Shown piece after piece: positions 36,644 through 45,604 of a stretch of DNA of 64,000 bases (its first letter is position 1; each line of letters starts with the position of its first letter). The DNA comes from Streptomyces klenkii (GTDB taxonomy: Bacteria; Actinomycetota; Actinomycetes; Streptomycetales; Streptomycetaceae). The stretch lies in contig NZ_RBAM01000005.1 in NCBI RefSeq assembly GCF_003626645.1, forward strand, positions 124,001 to 188,000, read 5' to 3'. Under the pieces are notes generated by a model. The model saw nothing but the letters and a program-made list of their open reading frames with translations, did no database searches and was not told the origin of the DNA. Made by a program: the position numbers and the translations under genes.

Positions 36644-37648
36644 ATGCCCACTCCCACACCCACGACCCTCCCCCGCATCGCCTGGATCGGGCTCGGGATC
36701 ATGGGGCTGCCCATGGCCTCGAACCTGGTCAAAGCCGGGTACGACGTCACCGGGCACACCCTCGAACAGGCCGGCCTCGACCGGCTGGCCGCCGTGGGCG
36801 GCACGCCCGCGCCCTCCGTCGCCGCCGCCGTCCGCGGAGCGGATGTCGTCATCACCATGGTTCCCGCCTCGCCCGACGTGGAGGCCGTGGCCTACGGCGA
36901 GGACGGCGTCCTCGCGCACGCCGCGCCCGGCACGCTGTTCGTCGACATGTCGTCCATCACCCCCCGTACGTCCGTCGAGCTCGCGGAGGCCGCGGCCGGC
37001 AAAGGCGTCCGCGTCCTGGACGCGCCCGTGTCCGGCGGCGAGGCGGGCGCCGTCGAAGGCGTCCTGTCGATCATGGTGGGCGGGGAGCGGGCCGACTTCG
37101 AGCGGGCCCGGCCGCTGCTCGGCGCGCTCGGCACGACGGTCGTGCACTGCGGCCCGCACGGCGCCGGCCAGACCGTGAAGGCCGCCAACCAGCTCATCGT
37201 GGCCGCCAACATCCAGGCGTGCGCCGAGGCCGTGGTCTTCCTGGAGAAGTCCGGCGTGGACCTGGAGGCCGCCCTCGACGTGCTCGGCGGCGGGCTCGCC
37301 GGCTCCGCCGTGCTCAGCCGCAAGCGGCACAACTTCCTCTCCCGGCACTACCCGCCGGGCTTCCGCATCGACCTGCACCACAAGGACATGGGCATCGTCA
37401 CGGAGGCCGCCCGGGCCGTCGGCGCGGCCGTCCCCGTGGGCGCCCTCGTCGCGAGCCTGGTGGCCGCGGCCCGCGCCCAGGGCGACGGCGGGCTCGACCA
37501 CTCGGCGCTCCTGCGCGGCGTGGAGCGGCTGTCCGGCATCGACACCGGGAGGGCCGGAAGGGCCGGAAGGTCCGGGCGCGCCGAAGACGTCGGGCGCCCC
37601 GAAGGCGCTGGGCGGGCCGAAAGCGCCGGGCAGGGAGGGCGGCGATGA
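36644..37648 (+). CDS. glxR: tartronate semialdehyde reductase (2-hydroxy-3-oxopropionate reductase)
   Basis: A 334-residue beta-hydroxyacid dehydrogenase reducing tartronate semialdehyde to D-glycerate with NAD(P)H. Rossmann loop GLGIMGLPMASNL at the N-terminus; substrate region DAPVSGGEAGAVEG; catalytic Lys in GAGQTVKAANQ; KDMGIVTEAAR. The last ~35 residues are a GRAGRAGRSGRAE-like low-complexity tail not needed by the fold. Its stop overlaps the Gcl ATG by 4 nt (ATGA). Confidence 0.92.
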   Translation: MPTPTPTTLPRIAWIGLGIMGLPMASNLVKAGYDVTGHTLEQAGLDRLAAVGGTPAPSVAAAVRGADVVITMVPASPDVEAVAYGEDGVLAHAAPGTLFVDMSSITPRTSVELAEAAAGKGVRVLDAPVSGGEAGAVEGVLSIMVGGERADFERARPLLGALGTTVVHCGPHGAGQTVKAANQLIVAANIQACAEAVVFLEKSGVDLEAALDVLGGGLAGSAVLSRKRHNFLSRHYPPGFRIDLHHKDMGIVTEAARAVGAAVPVGALVASLVAAARAQGDGGLDHSALLRGVERLSGIDTGRAGRAGRSGRAEDVGRPEGAGRAESAGQGGRR

Positions 37649-39438
37649 CGACGATGCCCGCCATGCACGCCGTCGTCCACATCCTCAAGGACGAGGGCGT
37701 CGACATCGCCTTCGGCTGCCCCGGCGCCGCCGTCCTCCCGCTCTACCGAGCGCTGCAAGCCGTCGGCGGCATCGAGCACTTGATTGTCCGTCACGAGTCC
37801 GGGGCCACGCACATGGCCGACGGCTGGGCCCGTACGAACGGCAGGACCGGCGTCGCCATCGCCACCTCGGGCCCGGGCGGCACCAACTTCGTCACCGGCC
37901 TCTACACCGCGTACGCGGACTCCGTGCCCATGCTGTGCGTCACCGGGCAGGCGGTCTCGGGAAGGCTGCACCAAGAAGCGTTCCAGGCCGTCGACATCGT
38001 GGAGATCGTCCGGCCGGTGACCAAGTGGGCGGTGCAGATCAAGGAGGCGGCACAGATACCGTGGGCGTTCCGGGAGGCGTTCCGGATCGCGAGGTCGGGG
38101 CGCCCCGGGCCCGTGCTGATCGACATCCCGGTCGACATCGCGCGCCGCGAGATCCGCTACGACCCGGCCCTGGACACCCCGCTGCCGGTGCCCGCCGCCG
38201 CCCCGCACCCGCCGCGCGTCGAGGCCGCGCTGGATCTCCTCCTCGCCGCCGAGCGGCCGCTCGTACTGGCCGGCGGCGGGGTGATCCTCTCGGGCGCGGA
38301 GGCCGAACTCCGGGAGCTGGTGGAGCTGCTGGAGGTGCCGTTCCAGGTGACGCTCATGGGCAAGGGGGCCGTCGAGGACGATCACCGGCTCCACATGGGC
38401 ACCACCGGCATCCAGACCTCGCAGCGGTACGCCAACGCCTCCTTCCTGGAGTCGGACTTCATCCTCGCCGTCGGCGCCCGCTTCGGCGACCGGCACACGG
38501 GGGCGGACCTCTCCGTCTACCGGGGGCGGCGGTCCTTCGTGCACGTCGACATCGAGCCGTCGCAGCTGGGCCGGGTCTTCGAGCCGGACCTGGGCGTCGT
38601 CTCCGACGCGAAGCTGTTCCTGGCGGCCCTGCTGGAGGCGGCGAAGGCGCGCGCCGCCCGCCCCCGGCACCGCGCGTGGGCCGCCCGCTGCCGCGACCTC
38701 AAGAGGACGCTCACCCGCCGCGACGACTACGACGCCGTCCCCGTCAAGGCGCCCCGCGTCTACCGGGAGATCAACGAGGTCTTCGGCGAGGACACGTGGT
38801 TCGTCACCGCCATCGGCCTCTACCAGATCTGGGGCGGCCAGCATCAGAAGGCCCACAAGCCGCGCCACTACCAGGTGTGCGGGCAGGCCGGGCCGCTCGG
38901 CTGGGAGGTGCCGGCCGCAATCGGCGTCAAGAAGGCGCTGGAGGGCATGGGGCGGGGCGCGGAGGAAGTGGTCGGCGTGGTCGGCGACTACGGCTTCCAG
39001 TTCACGGCCGAGGAGCTCGCGGTCGCCGCGCAGTACGACGTCCCCTTCGTGCTGATCATGCTCAACAACGAGTACCTGGGGCTGATCCGGCAGGCCTCGG
39101 CCGGCTACGGCATGAACTACCAGGTGGACATCCACTACGACGAGACGGGCACCGACAACGTCAAACTCATGGAGGCGTACGGGTGTTCAGGGCGGCGCGT
39201 GACGGAGCCGTCGGACATCCGGCCCGCGATCGAGTGGGCCCGCAAGGAAGCCGTGGCGACGTCACGGCCGGTGCTGGTGGAGGTGCTGATCGAGCGCGAG
39301 GCGGACACCCCGCACGGCCCGGACATCAACGCCGTCCGCGAGACCGAACCCGTAGGGCGGGCCGAGCCCGTACGAGAGACCGAGCCCGTACGGCGGACCG
39401 AGCCCGCACAGGAGGCCGAGCCCGTGCCGGAGCGCTAG
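37645..39438 (+). CDS. gcl: glyoxylate carboligase-like ThDP enzyme
   Basis: A 597-residue ThDP-dependent enzyme. From context it should join two glyoxylates into tartronate semialdehyde plus CO2. The three ThDP domains are complete: AFGCPGAAVLPLYRAL at the N-terminus, a central domain, and the diphosphate motif GDYGFQFTAEELAV...LNNEYLG. CGQAGPLGWEVPAA is as in Gcl. E. coli Gcl is exceptional in having Val51 where other ThDP enzymes have Glu; this protein has Glu51 (IVRHESGATH). It may therefore be a separate carboligase type. The C-terminus has a repeated EPVR(E/R)TEP tail. The gene overlaps glxR by 4 nt. Confidence 0.8.
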   Translation: MTTMPAMHAVVHILKDEGVDIAFGCPGAAVLPLYRALQAVGGIEHLIVRHESGATHMADGWARTNGRTGVAIATSGPGGTNFVTGLYTAYADSVPMLCVTGQAVSGRLHQEAFQAVDIVEIVRPVTKWAVQIKEAAQIPWAFREAFRIARSGRPGPVLIDIPVDIARREIRYDPALDTPLPVPAAAPHPPRVEAALDLLLAAERPLVLAGGGVILSGAEAELRELVELLEVPFQVTLMGKGAVEDDHRLHMGTTGIQTSQRYANASFLESDFILAVGARFGDRHTGADLSVYRGRRSFVHVDIEPSQLGRVFEPDLGVVSDAKLFLAALLEAAKARAARPRHRAWAARCRDLKRTLTRRDDYDAVPVKAPRVYREINEVFGEDTWFVTAIGLYQIWGGQHQKAHKPRHYQVCGQAGPLGWEVPAAIGVKKALEGMGRGAEEVVGVVGDYGFQFTAEELAVAAQYDVPFVLIMLNNEYLGLIRQASAGYGMNYQVDIHYDETGTDNVKLMEAYGCSGRRVTEPSDIRPAIEWARKEAVATSRPVLVEVLIEREADTPHGPDINAVRETEPVGRAEPVRETEPVRRTEPAQEAEPVPER

Positions 39439-39592
39439 CGCACGACCGGCGCGTGCGCCCTCGCGCTCGGCGGCGACACGGGAGGCGCGGGGGGCGCACC
39501 CGCCCTCTTCCGCATTCGCTCCCCCCGCGCGCCCGCATCGTGGACGATGGGCCCCGTACGCATACCTCACGGACCCGTTGCTGGAGCCGAAT

Positions 39593-40360
39593 ATGGCCAA
39601 GAGCGTGCCGGTTCACTGCCCGACGTGCCGTCGCGAGCACTCCTTCACCCCGCCCACCTTCCCCTGCGCGTGCGGTGCGCCGCTCACGCTGCCGCTCCAG
39701 GCGGACGCCTCCCCCGAACCCGTCGCGCACCGCACCTGGCGCGACGCGTGGGTGGCCGTGCGCTGCCCCGCCTGCGACCGGCAGGACCAGTGGCCGCGGC
39801 CGGAGTTCGGCTGCGCGTGCGGCACGGTGGTGCGGCTGCCCGTACGGCCTCCCGAGGCCGGTTCCGGATCCGGTTCCGGGTCCGGGGACGGGGCCGAGCC
39901 CAGGGGCGGTTCCGAGGCCGGTTCCGAGTCCGGGGGCGGCGGGCCCGGCGCCGGTGACCGGCCCGCCCGGGCGCTGCGCCCCGCCTTCCGGCCGGTCGCC
40001 ATCCGCACCGCGGGCGACGCGGTCGTGGCCGCCGAACGCTATCTGACGTGGCTGGGGTACGCGGGCGTCACCCGGCCCGGCGACCCCGAGGAGGAGGGCG
40101 TCGACCTGCGTGCGGCCGGGCTGGTGGCCCGGGTGGACCCGTCCACCGTGCCGACGTCGCTGCGGGACGTGGAGTGCCTGTGGCTGCACGGGCTGGTGGA
40201 CGGCGCGCGAGGGGCGTTCTTCTCACTCGCCGGTTACGCGCGCGAGGCCCGCTCCCGCGCGGACGACCTGCGGGTTCCGCTGTTCGTGATGGACCTCACC
40301 GGTACTCCGCAGCCGCTGAACGCCCCGGCGGACGAGCTCGTCGAGCTGGGGCCCGCGTGA
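39593..40360 (+). CDS. double zinc-ribbon protein with degenerate Mrr-like domain
   Basis: A 255-residue protein. Two tandem zinc ribbons, CPTCRREHSFTPPTFPCACG and CPACDRQDQWPRPEFGCACG, occupy residues 8-80. A Gly/Ser/Pro-rich linker follows. The C-terminal domain resembles a restriction-endonuclease (Mrr-like) fold: a helix, WLGYAGVTRPGDPEEEGVDLRAAGLVARVD, then GAFFSLAGYAREARSRADDLRVPLFVMDL. The first catalytic Asp is present (EGVDL), but the expected QxK/ExK is replaced by VAR, so nuclease activity is doubtful. ATG 39593 (MAKSVPV) is used. It is a stand-alone gene. Confidence 0.6.
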   Translation: MAKSVPVHCPTCRREHSFTPPTFPCACGAPLTLPLQADASPEPVAHRTWRDAWVAVRCPACDRQDQWPRPEFGCACGTVVRLPVRPPEAGSGSGSGSGDGAEPRGGSEAGSESGGGGPGAGDRPARALRPAFRPVAIRTAGDAVVAAERYLTWLGYAGVTRPGDPEEEGVDLRAAGLVARVDPSTVPTSLRDVECLWLHGLVDGARGAFFSLAGYAREARSRADDLRVPLFVMDLTGTPQPLNAPADELVELGPA

Positions 40361-40446
40361 GCCGCCCGCATCGCCAACCTCAATTTTTCCTCTGAACAAC
40401 GCCCGGACGATGGCGAGTTGAGGTGGACGGGGCGAGACTTCGTATC

Positions 40447-40551
40447 GGGCCCGCGAAACGGACGGGGGATCGCGGGCCCCTCCACGTTCCGGGCGGGACC
40501 CGGTCGCCTTGCCGTCTCCGACGGATCGGGGGGAGGCGACGGTTCCCGCCC
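40447..40551. terminator. two nested hairpins between convergent genes
   Basis: GGGCCCGCG (40447-40455) pairs with CGCGGGCCC (40471-40479). A larger nested structure pairs GGGCGGGA (40491-40498) with TCCCGCCC (40544-40551), enclosing GTCGCC/GGCGAC and CCGTC/GACGG. They lie in the 251-bp gap between the Mrr-like gene and the convergent acyl-CoA synthetase gene and probably stop transcription from both sides. The gap has no other feature I can support. Confidence 0.6.
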
Positions 40552-40611
40552 GAGCGCGTGCCGCCGCAAGCGCGAACCCCGCGGCGGCGGAAAGCCGCAA
40601 CGCCGCACCGC

Positions 40612-42240
40612 TCAGGCGTCCTGGGAGCCCGCCGCCAGGCGTTCCCGGTCGCGCAGTTCCACCTTTCTCACCTTGCCGCTGACCGTCATGGGGAACGCCT
40701 CCAGGATCCGCAGACGGCGCGGGATCTTGTAGTGGGCGAGGCGGCCGCGGCAGAAGTGGGTGAGTTCGTCGAGGCCGAGCGGCTTGGCGGGGTCGCGGAG
40801 GATCACGCAGGCCATGATCTCCTCGCCGTACTTCTCGTCGGGCACGCCGACGACCTGCACGTCGGAGATCTTGGGGTGGGTGTAGAGGAACTCCTCGATC
40901 TCCCGCGGGTAGACGTTCTCCCCGCCCCTGATGATCATGTCCTTGATGCGGCCGACGATGCGGACGTAGCCGTCCTCGTCCATCACCGCGAGGTCGCCGG
41001 TGTGCATCCAGCGCTCGCCGTCGACGGCCTCGGCGGTGCGCTCCGGCTCGTCCCAGTAGCCGAGCATCACCGAGTAGCCGCGCGTGCACAGCTCGCCGGG
41101 CTCGCCGCGGCCGGCGGTGTCCCCCGTCTCCGGGTCGACGACCTTCACCTCGATGTGCGGCAGCACACGCCCGACGGTGCCCGTGCGCCGCGCGATGTCG
41201 TCGTCGCGCCGGGTCTGCGTGGAGACGGGCGACGTCTCGGTCATGCCGTAGCAGATGGAGACCTCGGACATGTGCATCTCGCCCATGACCCGCTTCATCA
41301 CCTCGGTCGGGCACGGCGAGCCCGCCATGATGCCCGTACGCAGCGAGGAGAGGTCGTACGTGGCGAAGTCCGGCAGGTCCAGCTCGGCGATGAACATGGT
41401 GGGCACGCCGTACAGGGAGGTGCAGCGCTCGCGCTCGACAGCGTGCAGCGTGGCGGTGGGGTCGAAGGCCGGGGCCGGGATGACGGCGCAGGCACCGTGG
41501 CTGGTGACGGCGAGGTTGCCCATGACCATGCCGAAGCAGTGATAGAAGGGCACGGGCAGGCAGACCCGGTCGGCCTCGGTGTAGCCGAGCGTCTCCCCCA
41601 CGAAGTAGCCGTTGTTGAGGATGTTGTGGTGGGAGAGGGTGGCGCCCTTGGCGAAGCCCGTGGTCCCGGACGTGTACTGGATGTTGACCGGGTCGTGGCA
41701 GCTCAGCTGCGCCTCGCGCTCGGCGAGCCGCTCGCGGGGCACGTCCGCCCCGGCGCGGACGAGGGCGGTCCACGTGGGGTCGTCGATGTGGACGACGTCG
41801 CGCAGCGCCGGGCAGTCGGCGCGGGCTTCCTCGACCATCTGCCGGTAGTCGCTGTTCTTGTGCGCGACGGAGGCGACGAGCACGCTGACGCCGGCCTGGC
41901 GGAGCACGTAGCGGAGTTCGTGGACGCGGTAGGCCGGGTTGATGTTGACCATGATCGCGCCGACGCGGGCGGTGGCGTACTGGACCATGACCCACTCGGG
42001 GCAGTTGACCGCCCAGATGCCGACCCTGTCGCCCTTGGCCACCCCCTTGGCCAGCAGGCCGAGCGCGATCTCCTCGACGGCGCGGCCGAACTCGGCGTAG
42101 GTCCAGCGGCGGCCGCTGGGGACGTCGACGAGGGCGTCGCGGTCGCCGAACCGCTCCACGGTGAAGGCGAGATCGGCGCCGATGGTGTCGTCGATCAGCG
42201 GAACGGAGGTGCTCCCGGCCTCGTACGAGGGTGTGGTCAC
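40612..42240 (-). CDS. acyl-CoA synthetase (FadD-like)
   Basis: A 542-residue AMP-binding enzyme activating a carboxylic acid to acyl-CoA. P-loop [16 protein letters not shown] (about residues 189-204), [30 protein letters not shown] and the C-terminal [10 protein letters not shown] with the adenylation Lys. It starts at GTG 42240, overlapping the upstream synthetase stop by 4 nt. No thioesterase or dehydrogenase is linked, so the acid is not predictable. Confidence 0.9.
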   Translation of the reverse strand: MTTPSYEAGSTSVPLIDDTIGADLAFTVERFGDRDALVDVPSGRRWTYAEFGRAVEEIALGLLAKGVAKGDRVGIWAVNCPEWVMVQYATARVGAIMVNINPAYRVHELRYVLRQAGVSVLVASVAHKNSDYRQMVEEARADCPALRDVVHIDDPTWTALVRAGADVPRERLAEREAQLSCHDPVNIQYTSGTTGFAKGATLSHHNILNNGYFVGETLGYTEADRVCLPVPFYHCFGMVMGNLAVTSHGACAVIPAPAFDPTATLHAVERERCTSLYGVPTMFIAELDLPDFATYDLSSLRTGIMAGSPCPTEVMKRVMGEMHMSEVSICYGMTETSPVSTQTRRDDDIARRTGTVGRVLPHIEVKVVDPETGDTAGRGEPGELCTRGYSVMLGYWDEPERTAEAVDGERWMHTGDLAVMDEDGYVRIVGRIKDMIIRGGENVYPREIEEFLYTHPKISDVQVVGVPDEKYGEEIMACVILRDPAKPLGLDELTHFCRGRLAHYKIPRRLRILEAFPMTVSGKVRKVELRDRERLAAGSQDA

Positions 42241-43988
42241 CGGTGGTCTTCCTCTCGGTACTCGTCCGCGCCGCCCGACAGCTCGCCGCGCGCGGTGCGT
42301 TCGCGCAGCTCGATGCGGCGGATCTTGCCGGACACGGTCTTGGGCAGCTCGGCGAACTCCAGGCGCCGGATGCGCTTGAAGGGGGCGAGGGTGGCCCGCG
42401 AGTGGGCGAAGAGGGCCTTCGCCGTGCCGGGGCCGGGCTCCCAGCCCTCGGCGAGGACGACGTACGCCTTGGGCACGGAGAGCCGCAGCGGGTCGGGGGA
42501 GGGGACGACGGCCGCCTCGGCCACGGCCTCGTGTTCGAGCAGGGCGCTCTCCAGCTCGAACGGCGACACTTTGTAGTCACTCGACTTGAATACGTCGTCG
42601 CTCCGGCCCACGTAGGTGAGGTATCCGTCGGCGTCGCGGGCGGCGATGTCGCCGGTGCGGTAGTAGCCGCCGGCCATGGCCTCCGCCGTGCGCTCGGGGT
42701 CGCCCGCGTAGCCCGTCATGACGCCCACGGGGCGGTCGGAGAGGTCGAGGGCGATCTCGCCCTCGTCGGCCGGCTCGCCCGTGACGGGGTCCAGGAGGAC
42801 GACGGTGTAGCCGGGGCCGGGGCGGCCCATGGAGCCGGTCTTCACCGGCTGGCCGGGCGGGTTGGCGATCTGCACGGTGGTCTCGGTCTGCCCGAAGCCG
42901 TCGCGGATCGTCACGCCCCAGGCCCGCCGGACGGTCTCGATGACCTCGGGGTTGAGCGGCTCGCCCGCGGCGACGGCCTCGCGGGGAGGGGTGCGCAGCG
43001 CGCCGAGGTCGGCCTGGATGAGCATGCGCCACACGGTGGGCGGAGCACAGAAGCTCGTCACGCCCGCCCGGTCCATCTCCGCCATGAGGCGGGCGGCGTC
43101 GAAGCGCGCGTAGTTGTGCACGTAGACGGTGGCCTCGGCGTTCCAGGGGGCGAAGAGGCTGGACCAGGCGTGCTTGGCCCAGCCGGGCGAGGAGATGTTG
43201 AGGTGGACGTCGCCCGGGCGGAGCCCGATCCAGTACATGGTCGCCAGATGGCCGACGGGGTACGAGGTGTGGGTGTGCTCGACGAGCTTGGGCCGGGCGG
43301 TGGTGCCGGAGGTGAAGTAGAGCAGCAGGGGGTCGTCGGCGCGGGTGGGGCCGTCGGGGGTGAAGGTGTCGGCGGCGTGGGCGGAGTCGGCGTAGGAGTG
43401 CCAGCCGCCCGTGCCGTCTCCCCTGCCACCTCCGCGGTCCGCGCGCTCGCCCACCGCGATCCGTGTGTAGCCGCCCGGCACGCCGGCGAACTTGCCGGTG
43501 TCCGCGGCCCGTACGAGCACGTGGGCGGCCCGGCCGCGCTCCACGCGGTCGGCCAGGTCGGCCGTGCCGAGCAGCGGGGTGGCCGGGATGACCACGGCGC
43601 GCAGCTTCATCGCGGCGAGGGCGGTCTCCCACAGCTCGGCCTGGTTGCCGAGCATGACGATCATGCGGTCCCCGGCGCGTACGCCCTGCTCGCGCAGCCA
43701 GTTGGCGACCTGGTTCGAGCGGCGGCGCAGGTCGTCGAAGGAGTACGCGGCCTCGGAGCCGTCCTCCTCGGCGATCCGCAGGGCGGTGCGGCCGTTGCCC
43801 TCGGCGATGGTGTCGAACCAGTCCAGCGCCCAGTTGAACTCCGCCGGGCGGGGCCAGACGAAGCCCTCGCGGGCCGCCTGCCAGTCCTCGCGGTGCGCGA
43901 GGAGGAAGTCCCGGGCCGCGCGGAATGCGGTGGCGGGGGCGGGCGTTGCCCCCGTGGCGCCCGGATTCCGCGGCTTCGATGACGTCAC
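42237..43988 (-). CDS. AMP-dependent acyl-CoA synthetase (medium-chain/Acs-like)
   Basis: A 583-residue enzyme of the same superfamily as its neighbour but of another branch: [19 protein letters not shown]-loop, [52 protein letters not shown] in pieces, and [14 protein letters not shown]. It resembles butyryl/medium-chain acyl-CoA ligases. GTG 43988 is chosen because GGAGG lies about 5 nt upstream. Two consecutive synthetases in an operon suggest catabolism of related acids. A GAF-LuxR regulator is divergent. Confidence 0.88.
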   Translation of the reverse strand: MTSSKPRNPGATGATPAPATAFRAARDFLLAHREDWQAAREGFVWPRPAEFNWALDWFDTIAEGNGRTALRIAEEDGSEAAYSFDDLRRRSNQVANWLREQGVRAGDRMIVMLGNQAELWETALAAMKLRAVVIPATPLLGTADLADRVERGRAAHVLVRAADTGKFAGVPGGYTRIAVGERADRGGGRGDGTGGWHSYADSAHAADTFTPDGPTRADDPLLLYFTSGTTARPKLVEHTHTSYPVGHLATMYWIGLRPGDVHLNISSPGWAKHAWSSLFAPWNAEATVYVHNYARFDAARLMAEMDRAGVTSFCAPPTVWRMLIQADLGALRTPPREAVAAGEPLNPEVIETVRRAWGVTIRDGFGQTETTVQIANPPGQPVKTGSMGRPGPGYTVVLLDPVTGEPADEGEIALDLSDRPVGVMTGYAGDPERTAEAMAGGYYRTGDIAARDADGYLTYVGRSDDVFKSSDYKVSPFELESALLEHEAVAEAAVVPSPDPLRLSVPKAYVVLAEGWEPGPGTAKALFAHSRATLAPFKRIRRLEFAELPKTVSGKIRRIELRERTARGELSGGADEYREEDHR

Positions 43989-44059
43989 ATGTCCTCCAGA
44001 TTGCGGGGCACGTCGCCGACCCGCATGGTTAGCATCGTGCGACGGTGATCTGAGTCTCA

Positions 44060-44117
44060 CCACCCCCGAACGGGGGTGGCCGCATTTCAGGGATACGGAG
44101 GTTCCTCCTCCGTATCC
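44060..44117. promoter_or_regulatory. two perfect dyads before the GAF-LuxR gene
   Basis: CCACCCCCG-AA-CGGGGGTGG at 44060-44079 (9-bp arms) is followed by GGATACGGAGG-TTCCT-CCTCCGTATCC at 44091-44117 (11-bp arms, 5-nt loop), 17 nt before the ATG. Their location between the divergent synthetase operon and the regulator suits operators. The second would also fold as a 5'-leader hairpin just before the ribosome site. Confidence 0.5.
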
Positions 44118-44134
44118 GGGACGGGGAGGCAGCG

Positions 44135-44977
44135 ATGGGAGACCCGGGCGGAACGGCCGAGGTACGGGCGGCGCTGATGCGGATGCGCAGGGGGGCCGGG
44201 TTGCCGGTCGCCTTCGGCGGTCTGCTCACCGGCGCCCGGCAGTTCCGAATATCGGACATGACGGGAACGACGACGCCGGTCCTGCGCGGGCTGGCGATCC
44301 GCACGGGCAGCGGGCTGGGCGGCAAGGCGGCCGCCCTGACCAGGCCGCTGTCCGTGACCGACTACCAGTCCTCGCACGTCATCACCCACGAGTACGACGC
44401 GGCGGTGGCGACCGAGGGCCTGCGCTCCGTGCTCGCGGTGCCCGTGGTCGTACGGGGCCGGGTGCGCGGCGTGCTCTACGGCGCGCTGCGGCGGCCGCTC
44501 ACGCTCGGGGACCGCTCCCTGACCGCCGCCGTCGACGCGGCGCGCGAGCTCGAACAGGCCCTCGCCGTCCAGGACGAGGTCCAGCGGCTGCTGTCCGTGG
44601 CCCATCAGCCGACCACCGCCGACCCGGCGATGTGGGAGGAGGTCCGCGAGGCGCACTTCGAACTGCGCGCCCTGGCACAGCGTGTCACCGATCCCCTGCT
44701 CCGGCAGGAGCTCCTCGCGGCGTGCGGGCGCCTCGCCGCGGCGTCCTCGGCGGAGCCGGCGGGGCGGCGCGCGGGGCCGGACGTCGGCTTGTCCCCGCGC
44801 GAAGTGGACGTCCTCGCGTGCGTGGCCACGGGCGCGACGAACGCCACCGCGGCGGACCGGCTGGGCCTGCGCCCGGAAACGGTCAAGAGCTACCTCCGGT
44901 CGAGCATGCGGAAGCTGGGCGTGCACACGCGCCTGGAGGCCGTGGTCGCGGCGCGGCGGGCGGGGCTGCTGCCGTAG
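44135..44977 (+). CDS. LuxR-family regulator with GAF domain
   Basis: A 280-residue regulator. A GAF-like sensor (LTRPLSVTDYQSSHVITHEYDAAVATEGLRSVLAVPVVVRGRVRGVLYGAL, in pieces) covers about residues 20-130. A helical linker is followed by a C-terminal LuxR HTH: LSPREVDVLACVATGATNATAADRLGLRPETVKSYLRSSMRKLGVHTRLEAV in pieces. In streptomycetes this type often sits divergent from acyl-CoA synthetase or dehydrogenase operons and senses an acyl or aromatic ligand. It starts at ATG 44135 with GGGGAGG upstream. Confidence 0.85.
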   Translation: MGDPGGTAEVRAALMRMRRGAGLPVAFGGLLTGARQFRISDMTGTTTPVLRGLAIRTGSGLGGKAAALTRPLSVTDYQSSHVITHEYDAAVATEGLRSVLAVPVVVRGRVRGVLYGALRRPLTLGDRSLTAAVDAARELEQALAVQDEVQRLLSVAHQPTTADPAMWEEVREAHFELRALAQRVTDPLLRQELLAACGRLAAASSAEPAGRRAGPDVGLSPREVDVLACVATGATNATAADRLGLRPETVKSYLRSSMRKLGVHTRLEAVVAARRAGLLP

Positions 44978-45181
44978 CCGTGCGGCCCCCGTCGCGCGCC
45001 CCCGGTCCCTTTCGGACCTTTCCGGCCCGTCAACGAAGCGTCAAAGGAGTGGCACTGAGGGTCAACAGGCTGTCAAGGAGGAGCTCGGCGGGGTTCGGTA
45101 CGGGCATAGCGTGAACGGCGGCGCCACGGCGCCGTCAGCGACGTTCCCATCCGACACCTCCCGAGCTTCCTGAGGACCGTC

Positions 45182-45604
45182 ATGCACCTGAGCCGTACCC
45201 CCGCCGAAGCCGCCGCAGTCGCAGCCGTCGAAAGCACGGTCGGCGACAGCTCGGCCGGCGACGGGGAACCGTCCGAACCCTCCGAACCGTCCGAACCCTC
45301 GCATCCCGCCGGGCACGCCCCCGCCCCGCCGCTGTACGTCCCCGTACGGCCCTGCGCGTGCGGCTTCGCCCTGCGGGTCTTCCGCTCCCCGCTCGGGGCG
45401 CGGACCGCCGTCGCCTTCACCACGGAGCGGCGGCTTTCGGACGTTCTGGGCCCCGATCAGCCGGCCATCCGGCTGGCGCTGCCGGCGGTACGGGCGCTGG
45501 CCTCGCCCCTCGGCGTCGAGCTCGTCTCCGTGGACCCCCAGCTGACGGCTCCCCCGGTCTCCACCACCCCACCGGGCACGCCTTTGCCGGCTCTTCCGTC
45601 CTGA
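45182..45604 (+). CDS. SAV_915-family protein
   Basis: A 140-residue soluble protein. The C-terminal region LYVPVRPCACGFALRVFRSPLGARTAVAFT, VLGPDQPAIRLALPAVRALASPLGVELVSVDPQL matches the SAV_915 family as I recall it (streptomycete-specific, function unknown). The N-terminus carries a GEPSEPSEPSEPS repeat not seen in the core family. It starts at ATG 45182. Confidence 0.65.
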   Translation: MHLSRTPAEAAAVAAVESTVGDSSAGDGEPSEPSEPSEPSHPAGHAPAPPLYVPVRPCACGFALRVFRSPLGARTAVAFTTERRLSDVLGPDQPAIRLALPAVRALASPLGVELVSVDPQLTAPPVSTTPPGTPLPALPS

